IMG/VR virus record: IMGVR_UViG_3300044841_000064
Location: 1-22,881 of that record
Direction: 5' to 3' (one strand)
Length of the DNA stretch: 22,881 bases
Source: a virus
Part shown: in pieces, positions 13,464 through 20,381 of the stretch
How positions within the stretch are numbered: the first letter of the stretch is position 1
Layout of the letters: each line of letters opens with the position of its first letter
Position numbers and translations under genes: made by a program
Notes under the pieces: model-generated
What the model saw: the letters and a program-made list of their open reading frames with translations, nothing else
What the model was told of the DNA's origin: nothing
Database searches by the model: none

Positions 13464-14876
13464 CTACATCCCGAAAAAGAAGTTGCCGGACCCGGACGAC
13501 GGTTTTGCGAAAACACCCGACGTAACCGCGCTGTCGGCCATGCTCGCAACGAAGGCGGCGACGGAAGAATAAGCGTCAGAGGTTACGGCGGCGTCGCTCA
13601 GGCCGCCGGTATAGGCGCCGGGCACCGATCCGGTGAAGTTGCCGGCTGTCGCGGTGGTATCAGCAATCGATGCAGTGAACGCCGCCAGGGCAGAGAATAC
13701 GTCCGACGACGCCGCCGTGTCGCTCAGGCTGCCGGTGTAGGCGCCAGCCGCCAGGCCAGTGAAGCTGTCGGACGATGCGGCGGTATCGGTAACCGATCCA
13801 GTGAACGCAGATGTCGCACTGAAGTTGTCGCTGGAAGCCGCGGTGTCGCCGAACGTGCCGGCCGACGTCATGTTGCTGCCGCTGGGCAGGCCGGTGAGGC
13901 TATCCGAAGATGCGACGGTATCAGTAACCGACCCGGTGAACGCTGCAGTCTCGGTGAAGCTGTCAGATGTCGCGGCGGTATCGGCAACGCTACCGGCCGA
14001 CACCATAACCCCGGATTGGCTGGTGCTGGAAGCTGCGCTGTCGCTGATGCTGCCGGTGTAGGCGCCGGTCGCCGCCGGGACGCTGTAAGTCCGCCGCACG
14101 ATCGGGCGCAGCATGGCGAACGGTTCGGCGGCGTGCCACGCGGCCTGACTTGCCGTGTAGATGCTGCTGAAAAGACCTACGTCTCTAATGGTCCCAAGCA
14201 GATAGGCTTGGGCGCCTGCGGGATCGGGCAGTCCGGAGGTCACCGAATCGCCTATGCAAAAATATGTGGTCGGATCAGCCCGCAGGCCACCGGTTCCCGA
14301 CGTTATCGCTAGCGGGCTATTCGCGTCCTCAACACCGTTGATATACAGGTGAATTGCCGACCCGTTATAGGTCGCGCAGATGTCGTAAAAAACGTTGTTG
14401 CTGATCGTCTTTGCCGCCGTCAGCGTCCACTGCGAAAGCGGGCTGCTGGTGACCACGTCGACATTCAGTTTGCCGCTGACGTCCAGGTATAACTGAAACG
14501 ACTGTGCGCCGTTTGTATTGGACACGATGGTCTGTTGCTGCGCCAGCCCAACGTTGGCGAACCACAGTCCAACAGTGCAGGTGATCGGGTTGAACGCCAG
14601 GTTCCCCGCCGAAACAAACGGCACCTGGATGTTATTGCCGTTTACGAGTAGCGCGGGACCGCTGGCGGTGACGATGATAGCGGCAGTCGGCCCCGACGCA
14701 CTGTACTGGGTGATGGGCTGCCGCCCGGCCAGATCGGTACTGTGGGCGCTGCCGGGAACGTAAACCATCTGCGGCGATTGCGCGAGCGGATGCAGGGGGT
14801 CCAGCATTACGGGAACAGTCGGAACGAGCGTCGGATTGAGCCGCGGACCCATGCCTGATGCGCCGCGGTATCCCAC
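13464..14876 (-). CDS. LamG-like lectin domain protein with serine/aspartate repeat tail
   Basis: 470 residues if GTG at 14876 is used; ATG at 14852 would remove eight residues. Neither has a clear Shine-Dalgarno sequence, and the GTG lies three bases after the previous stop, so coupling is likely. Residues about 60-245 form a concanavalin A/laminin G-like sandwich (SFQLYLDVSGKLNVDV, FYDICATYNGSAIHLYINGV, GTIRDVGLFSSIYTASQ). The phrase EPFAMLRP..RR follows, often seen at the end of such phage proteins. Residues 272-456 contain nine imperfect repeats of the kind GSVTDTAASSDSF. The protein likely binds a surface polysaccharide or decorates the particle. Ligand and location are inferred. Confidence 0.75.
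   Translation of the reverse strand: MGYRGASGMGPRLNPTLVPTVPVMLDPLHPLAQSPQMVYVPGSAHSTDLAGRQPITQYSASGPTAAIIVTASGPALLVNGNNIQVPFVSAGNLAFNPITCTVGLWFANVGLAQQQTIVSNTNGAQSFQLYLDVSGKLNVDVVTSSPLSQWTLTAAKTISNNVFYDICATYNGSAIHLYINGVEDANSPLAITSGTGGLRADPTTYFCIGDSVTSGLPDPAGAQAYLLGTIRDVGLFSSIYTASQAAWHAAEPFAMLRPIVRRTYSVPAATGAYTGSISDSAASSTSQSGVMVSAGSVADTAATSDSFTETAAFTGSVTDTVASSDSLTGLPSGSNMTSAGTFGDTAASSDNFSATSAFTGSVTDTAASSDSFTGLAAGAYTGSLSDTAASSDVFSALAAFTASIADTTATAGNFTGSVPGAYTGGLSDAAVTSDAYSSVAAFVASMADSAVTSGVFAKPSSGSGNFFFGM
13509..14063 (-). repeat. Nine-copy protein repeat region (SVTDTAASSDSF)
   Basis: Nine imperfect units at about residues 272-456 of the LamG-like protein are spaced alternately about 18 and 22-25 residues apart. 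The higher-order period is therefore roughly 42 residues (126 bases). The DNA repeats are visible as recurring GTATCGGTAACCGA-like and GTCGCTCAGGCTGCCGGT-like blocks. Confidence 0.8.
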
Positions 14877-14879
14877 GGT

Positions 14880-15356
14880 TCAGACGTTCAGATTTGTGTT
14901 GTAAGCGGAAAGACTGAGTGTCAGCGCCGCCGTCGCACTGAGGGCGACTCCCAGGTTGTTGCCAAAGGCCAGCTTGAAGGTGCGCGGCGGCAGGTTAACG
15001 AAGGGGATCGTCCCGGTAACCGTGTTGCCGCTGGTCACCCCGACCTTGACTCCGATGCTGCCCACCGCATAGCCGGCGGCGGGTTGGGTTGTGGTGCTGC
15101 TGGCATAGCCGTCGCCGTAGGTGGTCGCGTCCTGGTTCAGCGGCAGCAGAAAGATCGTGATGTAGCTGCCGGTCGTCGTCGTCCCACCAACCGTCACCAC
15201 AAACGACACGTCGCCGTACTGGTCGAGGTTGGTTGCATTGGCAACCGTAGTGGTCGCGAGTGCGCCGCCGCCACTCGCCAGCGAGTTAAGATCGCCGGCG
15301 GTGAAGGTCGGCGCAGTGTAGGCGCTATCAATGATCCAGCGTGTCGTGCTCGCCAT
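14880..15356 (-). CDS. Small virion protein, unknown function
   Basis: 158 residues, with AAGGA about ten bases before the ATG. The sequence is almost wholly beta-strand-like, rich in Thr, Ala, Gly and Val, and low in charge: TRWIIDSAYTAPTFTAGDLNSLASGG at the start, VSFVVTVGGTTTTGSYITIFLLPLN in the middle, a YGDGYASSTTTQPAAGYAVG loop, and a closing ALTLSLSAYNTNLNV strand. This composition is usual for small decoration or fibre-network proteins. It lies between a helical 125-residue protein and the LamG-like protein in the fibre block. No known family is recognised with confidence. Confidence 0.7.
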   Translation of the reverse strand: MASTTRWIIDSAYTAPTFTAGDLNSLASGGGALATTTVANATNLDQYGDVSFVVTVGGTTTTGSYITIFLLPLNQDATTYGDGYASSTTTQPAAGYAVGSIGVKVGVTSGNTVTGTIPFVNLPPRTFKLAFGNNLGVALSATAALTLSLSAYNTNLNV

Positions 15357-15368
15357 CGGCCGGCGTCC

Positions 15369-15746
15369 TTACAGCGTCAGCGCGACAAGCTGCGCCGCCG
15401 CACCGTTGGCGCTGACGGCCGAACCGCCGATCGCCGAGGCGACACCTTGCAGATAGGTCAGCAGCCCGGCGAGGGTGGTGGAACTGACGGCGCGGGTGAT
15501 CTCGTTCCCCGGGGCGATGCCGGTGTTGATCGGATTGGTGGTCACCGGCGATGTGTCCACCGTGCCGATGCCGCCCGTCGTGGTCGCCGCCGCGGTCGGG
15601 AACGCGTTCAGCTTGGTGGCGGCCGACAGGTTGGTCCACGCCGCGGAGACGGCGTTGATCTGTGTCTGGATACCCGCCAGCGCCGAGGTCAGGTTGAGGA
15701 TCTGATTGGCGAGGTTCGCGACCTGGACCTCTTGTGTCATCGACAT
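15369..15746 (-). CDS. Small helical virion protein, unknown function
   Basis: 125 residues. AGGAG sits nine bases before the ATG at 15746; a second ATG two codons on is less well placed. The first 50 residues form a probable coiled coil (VANLANQILNLTSALAGIQTQINAVSAAW), so the protein may trimerise. A Thr/Gly/Pro-rich linker (about 50-80) and a hydrophobic helix (LAGLLTYLQGVASAIGG) follow. It is separated from the upstream gene by 51 bases, in which I see only the ribosome-binding site and a GTAGCTG direct repeat. It might be a short fibre stalk or connector; this is inference from architecture. Confidence 0.65.
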   Translation of the reverse strand: MSMTQEVQVANLANQILNLTSALAGIQTQINAVSAAWTNLSAATKLNAFPTAAATTTGGIGTVDTSPVTTNPINTGIAPGNEITRAVSSTTLAGLLTYLQGVASAIGGSAVSANGAAAQLVALTL

Positions 15747-15797
15747 GATGGAATGCTCCTAAAAACCGTAGCTGCGTCGGGGCTTCGTAGCTGTCTC

Positions 15798-16376
15798 TCA
15801 GGTCAGCGTCGTCGAGTAGGACATCGCCAGCGTGTTGGTGGAAACCACCGGCTGTGGCGTGCCAAGCACCCCACCCGCATACAGCGTGCCGGCCGTGCTG
15901 AGGTTGGTGACGACGGCACCGCTCCCGGTCACCAGGAACGCGCCCTGCACGGTGCCAGTGCCGGTCATGGTGAAGGTCAGCGCCGCCGATAGCGCCTTGA
16001 CCCCAGCCGATGCTGCCGACCACGCGCAAACGATCCGCGCGGAATAGGTCGGGGCGTTGGTGGTGCCGGCCTCCAACCACCCGGCGTGCGACGCCATCGT
16101 ATCGGCCGCCACGACCGCCGAGAATGAGGTCGAGCTGATCAGCCCCATATACGGCCCCACGACCGTATAGGCCGACCCCGCCAGCGTGGTATCGAGCAAG
16201 AGGTTCTTGCCGAGCGTGGTCAGCAGGTTGGGGAATTCGTCTTCCCACAGCACGTTGCCAGCGGCATCGCGGCAGACCGCGGTGAAGCGGCCGATGGCGC
16301 GCACCACATCGCCTGGCGCGCGGCTTGCTGCCATCTGCCCGATGAGGCGGTCAGCGGTCGAATGTCCGTCTCGCAT
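15798..16376 (-). CDS. Phage structural protein, conserved type (192 aa)
   Basis: ATG at 16376 is chosen because GGAG lies nine bases upstream and the gene then begins five bases after the previous stop; upstream extension in the same frame reads like noise. The protein has a short N-terminal helix, then FTAVCRDAAGNVLWEDEFPNLLTTLGKNLLLD (about 30-62). A block YMGLISSTSFSAVVAADTMASHAGWLE follows, then a beta-rich end with FTMTGTGTVQGAFLV and GTLYAGG. I recall this pattern in many tailed-phage proteins near tail-fibre genes, usually without assigned function. It is probably a minor virion component. Confidence 0.75.
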   Translation of the reverse strand: MRDGHSTADRLIGQMAASRAPGDVVRAIGRFTAVCRDAAGNVLWEDEFPNLLTTLGKNLLLDTTLAGSAYTVVGPYMGLISSTSFSAVVAADTMASHAGWLEAGTTNAPTYSARIVCAWSAASAGVKALSAALTFTMTGTGTVQGAFLVTGSGAVVTNLSTAGTLYAGGVLGTPQPVVSTNTLAMSYSTTLT

Positions 16377-16380
16377 TGCG

Positions 16381-16806
16381 TTAAACTCCAAATCCGTGAC
16401 TGACCGCGGCCAGCATCCAAGTGGTGCCGCCGGAGTTGATGAATTGCAGCAGATCCCGCGCATTCGCAGCGGTCGACGCGGTGTAAGCGGTGATGTCGGT
16501 GCCAAACACGATGCCGGTGCCCAGCGTAACGACGCGCGATCCGGTGGCGTCCTGCTTGATCTCAACCCGCAACATCTGGCCGGCATACCCGGTGCCGATC
16601 GTCAGCGTGGTATTGGCGGAAATGGCAACGACAACCGAGCTGGCAGCGGCCGGCGCGATGACCGTGGTTCCGGTGGTCGCCGCCACCGTCGTTTGCGCCG
16701 AGAGCGCCGCCAGAGCAGCGTTCACCGCAGCATTGATCGCCGCCGGGGTAAGGTCAGGCGCACCAGGCACCGTCGACGGCCCGAACAGGTTGATGACCGG
16801 GATCAT
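16381..16806 (-). CDS. Short fibre-like protein sharing a fibre N-terminal module
   Basis: 141 residues, starting in an ATGA overlap with the adaptor gene. The N-terminus, VINLFGPSTVPGAPDLT, then AINAAVNAALAA, is clearly related to the beginning of the long fibre at 11972-13450. The rest (about 40-141) is a single beta domain, with TLTIGTGYAGQMLRVEIKQDATGSRVVTLG and a closing DLLQFINSGGTTWML, of the type found as fibre-head domains. It thus looks like a shortened fibre: attachment module plus head with no shaft. It could occupy the same attachment site as the long fibre or cap it. Confidence 0.75.
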   Translation of the reverse strand: MIPVINLFGPSTVPGAPDLTPAAINAAVNAALAALSAQTTVAATTGTTVIAPAAASSVVVAISANTTLTIGTGYAGQMLRVEIKQDATGSRVVTLGTGIVFGTDITAYTASTAANARDLLQFINSGGTTWMLAAVSHGFGV

Positions 16807-17534
16807 GCCAACGCGCCGCTGAAGCCAATCCGCGGCGCCCGTAGTGCCATCAGCTGCGCCAACATGCGGGTGCTTTCCGATGCGCCGCGTTGCATGACCT
16901 CGGGCGCGCTTTCGTAGCCGGCGTATTTTTGCATCGCCTGATAGACGATCAGCATGTGGAACCGCGTCGGCAGGCCGACCGGAACGTCGGTGTCAGCGAC
17001 CATCTCGGAGGGCGCGACGAAGTAATCCGCCGTGACGGTGTAGAGCCCATTCGGCGGCGGACCGAGATTGAGCGACTGATCCGGCCCGACCGCAATGACG
17101 ACCGGCCGCGTCTTTACCGACCGCTGGGCGCCGAACATATAGCTGTCGCGCCAGGTGTCGAACGGCACTTCGTCGAGATAATCCTCACCCTGGAACCCCA
17201 CCGCAGTTGGGAACGCGCGGAACGTCTCGCGGTCCCACTTGCCGAACGCATCGACCGCAACGCCGACCGTGCCAGCGCCGGCGCCGAGCGGATAGCTGGC
17301 CTGGCCGGCGATGGTGGGGAACGAAACACCGCCGCCAAGAAGGTTGCTTGACCGCATCCACGACCAGTCGTCGTGATCCATCTGAACATCCGACCACGCG
17401 TCCTGGACCCAGCCCACCACGCGCCCGACGCTGCCCGTTGCGCCCACGACGGTGGACAACGCGGTCTGGATCGCGCTGCCGCTGGCGACGCCACACTCGA
17501 CCGCTGCCCGTTGGCAGAGGGCCAGGAAGTTCAC
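16803..17534 (-). CDS. Head-tail adaptor (neck) protein
   Basis: 243 residues. GTG at 17534 overlaps the previous stop as GTGA. The N-terminus, MNFLALCQRAAVECGVASG, a VGRVVGWVQDAWSDVQ helix, then DDWSWMRSS and AGQASYPLG, is the pattern I recognise from phage adaptor proteins that sit between portal and tail in short-tailed phages (the role of P22 gp4-like proteins). A central beta region has FDTWRDSYMFGAQRSVKTRP and a strand pair with LGPPPNGLYTVTADYF. The C-terminal helices carry MLIVYQAMQKYAGYESAPEV. Position, directly following head genes and directly preceding tail genes, agrees. Confidence 0.75.
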   Translation of the reverse strand: MNFLALCQRAAVECGVASGSAIQTALSTVVGATGSVGRVVGWVQDAWSDVQMDHDDWSWMRSSNLLGGGVSFPTIAGQASYPLGAGAGTVGVAVDAFGKWDRETFRAFPTAVGFQGEDYLDEVPFDTWRDSYMFGAQRSVKTRPVVIAVGPDQSLNLGPPPNGLYTVTADYFVAPSEMVADTDVPVGLPTRFHMLIVYQAMQKYAGYESAPEVMQRGASESTRMLAQLMALRAPRIGFSGALA

Positions 17535-18019
17535 AGGTTACGCCGGCGGAGTTCTGTGACCCAACCCGGCCCGCGCGGGTTCTTGTCCTCGATTATGGAA
17601 AAACTGTGGACCGGCGTCGTGAAACGATTCACCACGTTGTTCGGCCGCTCGCTGTCCATTTCCTGGATTTTAGTGTGAATCGTATCGACTTTGGCGCGTA
17701 TGATGATTTCTAAAATCGAGCGCCGCACAGTCAAAATTCGCCCGACGGGCAAATATCCTATCTCATCCCATTTGCCATTTTGGAAAACTTCTGCCGGCTT
17801 TCCGTTGCACCAGCATGGATAGGCTCCAGCCGCATTTTTATCAGCGGAGGGTTCGATTCTGATGGTGACGGGCTCCTGCATAAAAGCCAGCTCATCGAGA
17901 TAGTCCTGCTGGTGCGTGCGCTCCGTCAGCACCACGTCGCCGTCATAGGTGGACGGATCGACGATCGGCGGCTTTTGCTCGATCGGCATTTTGTCGGAAT
18001 GCAGCTCTTGGCGTGCCAT
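17531..18019 (-). CDS. Conserved virion protein, unknown function (162 aa)
   Basis: GGAG stands about eight bases before the ATG at 18019. The N-terminus is charged and probably flexible. The region PVTIRIEPSADKNAAGAYPCWCNGKPAEVF, with WDEIGYLPVGRILTVRRSILEIIIRAK after it (about 50-108), looks like a compact beta/alpha domain. Two cysteines (PCWCNG) are close together but no second pair is seen, so a zinc site is unlikely. The end, SIIEDKNPRGPGWVTELRR, is charged. It sits between capsid-associated proteins and the adaptor, so a head or neck component is likely. The family is not recognised. Confidence 0.72.
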   Translation of the reverse strand: MARQELHSDKMPIEQKPPIVDPSTYDGDVVLTERTHQQDYLDELAFMQEPVTIRIEPSADKNAAGAYPCWCNGKPAEVFQNGKWDEIGYLPVGRILTVRRSILEIIIRAKVDTIHTKIQEMDSERPNNVVNRFTTPVHSFSIIEDKNPRGPGWVTELRRRNL

Positions 18020-18068
18020 TCAGTGTCTCCGGAATAAAGTGGCGAGGCCGCGCGATGGCGGCCCGCCG

Positions 18069-18572
18069 TCAGCTTGCCTGCGGCCGGTTGGGCAGCTGCG
18101 CGATGTTCTGGAACGTCGAGGCACTAACGCCCGATGCCGTCCAGGACCCGGTCCCAGGTATCCACGCGGCGGCGGAAGGTGCCGTGCGGACGATGGTATA
18201 GGCCAATGGGCAGAAGTCGTTCGGGAGCACCGGAAACTGCGGCTCGTTGATCAGCGCGCCGACCGTGGTGGTGACACCGATTGCGGTCCCGATGATCGGG
18301 CCTTGCGCCAGCTTGAGCACCCCGGCGAGGTTTTGCCCGAACACCAGCGCACAGGTCTGGTTCGGTTGCAGCGCGTTGAACGCCAGGAGGGTGTTCGCAT
18401 CCAAGGTTGGGCTCGCGGCGTTGGTTTGCGCGGCGAGCGTGGTCATGAACTTGCCGTTGATCACCCCGGCCGTCGTCACCGTGGAAGTGAACGACGAGGT
18501 CGTGCCGGCGACGGCAACGGCATTCACCAGGTTCATCGTGACGCTGGGGTCAAAGTCAGTGTTGTAGGCCAT
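18069..18572 (-). CDS. Small head-associated virion protein, unknown function (167 aa)
   Basis: AGGAG is placed about eight bases before the ATG at 18572. The protein is Ala/Thr/Val-rich and beta-strand-like. A stretch VINGKFMTTLAAQTNAASPTLDANT (about 37-61) and NQTCALVFGQNLAGVLKLAQG (about 71-91) are reminiscent of small proteins encoded after capsid genes in other phages. A C-terminal segment (YTIVRTAPSAAAWIPGTGSW) follows. Together with the next upstream gene, of similar length and composition, it may represent capsid decoration or head-surface proteins. Direct evidence is lacking. Confidence 0.7.
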   Translation of the reverse strand: MAYNTDFDPSVTMNLVNAVAVAGTTSSFTSTVTTAGVINGKFMTTLAAQTNAASPTLDANTLLAFNALQPNQTCALVFGQNLAGVLKLAQGPIIGTAIGVTTTVGALINEPQFPVLPNDFCPLAYTIVRTAPSAAAWIPGTGSWTASGVSASTFQNIAQLPNRPQAS

Positions 18573-18583
18573 TCTTGCTTCTC

Positions 18584-19084
18584 CTAGACCAGCACGGTGG
18601 GATCGAATGGACCCAGCGGGCTGACATAAACGGTGGTGGCGGTATCAAGTGCTGTGGTGCCGCCGGTGAACGTCGAGGCGTTGGTGATGATCAGAAACCC
18701 GATCAGCGCCTTGCTGTCCGGCGGTTGCGGAAACACCACCCCGCCGACCGTCGCGGCCTGGGTGCCGGCGGCGACCGTGACAACGGCGGCGCTATCGACG
18801 TAGAAGCAGACCACGTTGAAAAACGCCGCGGTGATGACGATCCCGGTCAGCGCCGGCAACACCGTTGCGGCGGCGACCTTGACGAGAACACCGGACGCTA
18901 CGGCATAGAAATCCGCCGCGCCGATCTTCGCCGTGGCCGCCGCGCCGGCGCTGATCACCAGCCCGGCGGAGGTCAGCGGCTGGGACGAATACCGGTCGAC
19001 CAAAGGCCGCAGTATCTTGCGCAGCGCATTGCGAAACCGGACCTCGGTAACGCCGGCAAGACATCTTGTCATCGTATCAAGCAT
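18584..19084 (-). CDS. Small head-associated virion protein, unknown function (166 aa)
   Basis: AAAGGAG about eight bases before the ATG gives a strong initiation site. The N-terminus (about 1-35) is basic and helical (FRNALRKILRPLVDRY). The rest is a hydrophobic, beta-rich domain with AGAAATAKIGAADFYAVASGVLVKV, VVCFYVDSAAVVTVAAGTQAA and a conserved-looking VYVSPLGPFDPT at the end. It immediately follows the major capsid gene (25 bases between). A decoration or minor head role fits the location. It is not assigned to a family. Confidence 0.7.
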   Translation of the reverse strand: MLDTMTRCLAGVTEVRFRNALRKILRPLVDRYSSQPLTSAGLVISAGAAATAKIGAADFYAVASGVLVKVAAATVLPALTGIVITAAFFNVVCFYVDSAAVVTVAAGTQAATVGGVVFPQPPDSKALIGFLIITNASTFTGGTTALDTATTVYVSPLGPFDPTVLV

Positions 19085-19109
19085 TGGAGTTCTCCTTTAC
19101 TTGATGATA

Positions 19110-20180
19110 CTAAACGAGGACCTTGGAACCAACGAAACCAACAGCCATCCAGCCGGCATTTTCGATCATTACTGCCTTCCACCAAGCAGTACCCGCATAG
19201 CCACGCTGGCCGAGCGGATCGCTCTTGGACTTCTCACCGGGCGGCAGGAATGTCGGGCTCAACGAGTCCTTGCCGCGCAGCGCGATCTGGCCCCAGGCGT
19301 CTTGGGCGGTCACGATGAACGGATACACGTCGATCGAGGTGCCGGTGGTCGAATACAGCCCGGTTGCGCCAATTGCCGCTCCGCCGTCCTGGATCGAGGG
19401 AAGATCCGGCGAGGTAATGAACCTGAACCGCTCGCATTTGCCGATTTCGTTCGCGAGCGGCGTCCCGGATGCATAGGCCTCGGCCGGCACGAAGTTGGGC
19501 AGGTCGCGGATGTCGGGTTCAAGATCGGTGTGGCAATACACCGTGTAGCCCTCGGCGACGGGATCGGTCGCGAAGTTCGGGCTCGCCTTCAAGACCTTGT
19601 TCACCGGCTTGCCGTGGTTCGCTTGCAGGTTCTTGGAGATCTTGCGGATCATTCCGAGCGTCATCCCGCCATTGACGGTGGCAATCGATGTTCCGGCACC
19701 GCCGTAATAGGCGTTCGTGCAACCCCTGAGCGCACCCCAGATGATCATTTCGTTGACGAAGGTCACCCGCTCGCCGATCTGCTCAATCATGGCTTTGGGA
19801 ATATCATCTTCGTACAAGTCAAAGGTTTTGTCAGTGAAACCATATAAACAGCCGAACTGTTGAACGACAACCGTAATATCCATCGGAACGATACTGTCGG
19901 GAGCAGGGGTTACTCCTTCCTGGATCTGATGCGCCTGCGTGACGATATTGCCTCTGTCGCCCGTGCCGTTCTGAAAGAACTGGTTCTGGCTCGACGCGGT
20001 GCTTGCAGTGGCACCATAGGGCAGCCATCTCCTAGCTACATAAGTGTCCGAATTATTTCTGGGCATGGGTATCTGCCGTCCGGTCTTACCCAATACTTCC
20101 ATCGGCACCGCGTGTGCGAGTATTTCACCCTTAAACTTATTTATCCTGCCCGGTGTGAGGTTAAACGACTGAACAGACAT
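19110..20180 (-). CDS. Major capsid protein, N4-gp56 type
   Basis: 356 residues from the ATG at 20180, which follows AAAGGA by nine bases. An in-frame TTG at 20228 would add 16 residues but has no such site. The recognisable features of the N4-gp56 major capsid family are the early GKTGRQIPMPRNNSDTYVARRWLPYG, then FTDKTFDLYEDDIP and a central helix NEMIIWGALRGCTNAYYGG. Further on come YCHTDLEPDIRDLPNFVPAEAY and ERFRFITSPDLPSIQDGGA, and the C-terminal GYAGTAWWKAVMIENAGW. The protein builds the icosahedral head (HK97-like fold in the family). Its gene is separated from the scaffold gene by the inserted + strand cassette, unlike the usual adjacent order. Confidence 0.9.
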   Translation of the reverse strand: MSVQSFNLTPGRINKFKGEILAHAVPMEVLGKTGRQIPMPRNNSDTYVARRWLPYGATASTASSQNQFFQNGTGDRGNIVTQAHQIQEGVTPAPDSIVPMDITVVVQQFGCLYGFTDKTFDLYEDDIPKAMIEQIGERVTFVNEMIIWGALRGCTNAYYGGAGTSIATVNGGMTLGMIRKISKNLQANHGKPVNKVLKASPNFATDPVAEGYTVYCHTDLEPDIRDLPNFVPAEAYASGTPLANEIGKCERFRFITSPDLPSIQDGGAAIGATGLYSTTGTSIDVYPFIVTAQDAWGQIALRGKDSLSPTFLPPGEKSKSDPLGQRGYAGTAWWKAVMIENAGWMAVGFVGSKVLV

Positions 20181-20289
20181 AGTATAGTATCCTTTGGGTG
20201 TTGGTGGAAGTTGAGGTTTGTTGTCCAAGAAACCGTCGTCACAAAGGCGACAGTCGCAGGCCCCACCGCACCCAAGCGCGTCAAGGTCG

Positions 20290-20318
20290 TTGCCATTTTA
20301 AGCCGATTAGTGTATAGA
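20290..20318 (+). promoter_or_regulatory. Candidate sigma-70-type promoter of the endonuclease cassette
   Basis: TTGCCA (20290-20295, five of six matches to the -35 box) and TATAGA (20313-20318, four of six matches to the -10 box) are exactly 17 bases apart on the + strand. Transcription is predicted to begin at about 20325, giving a 5' leader of about 57 bases that begins at the hairpin. Confidence 0.55.
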
Positions 20319-20323
20319 TCGGA

Positions 20324-20353
20324 TCAACGTCAGTGTTTCCGCACTGGCGTTGA
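20324..20353 (+). other. 12-base-pair inverted repeat (leader hairpin)
   Basis: Arms TCAACGTCAGTG (20324-20335) and CACTGGCGTTGA (20342-20353) pair over 12 positions around a six-base spacer TTTCCG. The single imperfect pair is T-G, a tolerated G-U in the + strand RNA but a C-A mismatch in the minus-strand RNA. There is no T-run on either side, so it is not a standard terminator. It lies at the predicted 5' end of the endonuclease message. Confidence 0.8.
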
Positions 20354-20381
20354 CCCTAACCACAACGAGAGCGACCTCGAT

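Larger units (their letters stand above)
20181..20381. promoter_or_regulatory. Divergent intergenic region between capsid and homing endonuclease
   Basis: This 201-base stretch lies between the starts of the capsid gene (-) and the endonuclease gene (+). It holds the capsid ribosome-binding site, a + strand promoter candidate (20290-20318) and a strong inverted repeat (20324-20353). I found no convincing -35/-10 pair driving the capsid gene leftward. Confidence 0.6.

Noticed and set aside
15747-15797. Possible hairpin made by the GTAGCTG copies
   Set aside because: The copies are direct, not inverted. Only about seven weak pairs can form and no terminator-like T-run follows the stem.
15328-16248. 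Long open frame of 306 codons on the minus strand
   Set aside because: It overlaps three well-supported genes in another frame, is rich in Arg, Gly and His as frame-shifted GC-rich DNA is, and has no ribosome-binding site.
20181-20228. Sixteen-residue N-terminal extension of the capsid protein from a TTG start
   Set aside because: AAAGGA stands nine bases before the ATG at 20180, and the extra residues do not look like part of the capsid family.
20324-20353. Inverted repeat as a rho-independent terminator
   Set aside because: No run of T follows the hairpin on either strand.
19860-20381. Upstream extension of the homing endonuclease by 174 codons
   Set aside because: It runs antisense through the capsid gene start and has no nuclease-like features. 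The ATG at 20382 lies just before the GIY-YIG domain and downstream of the promoter candidate.
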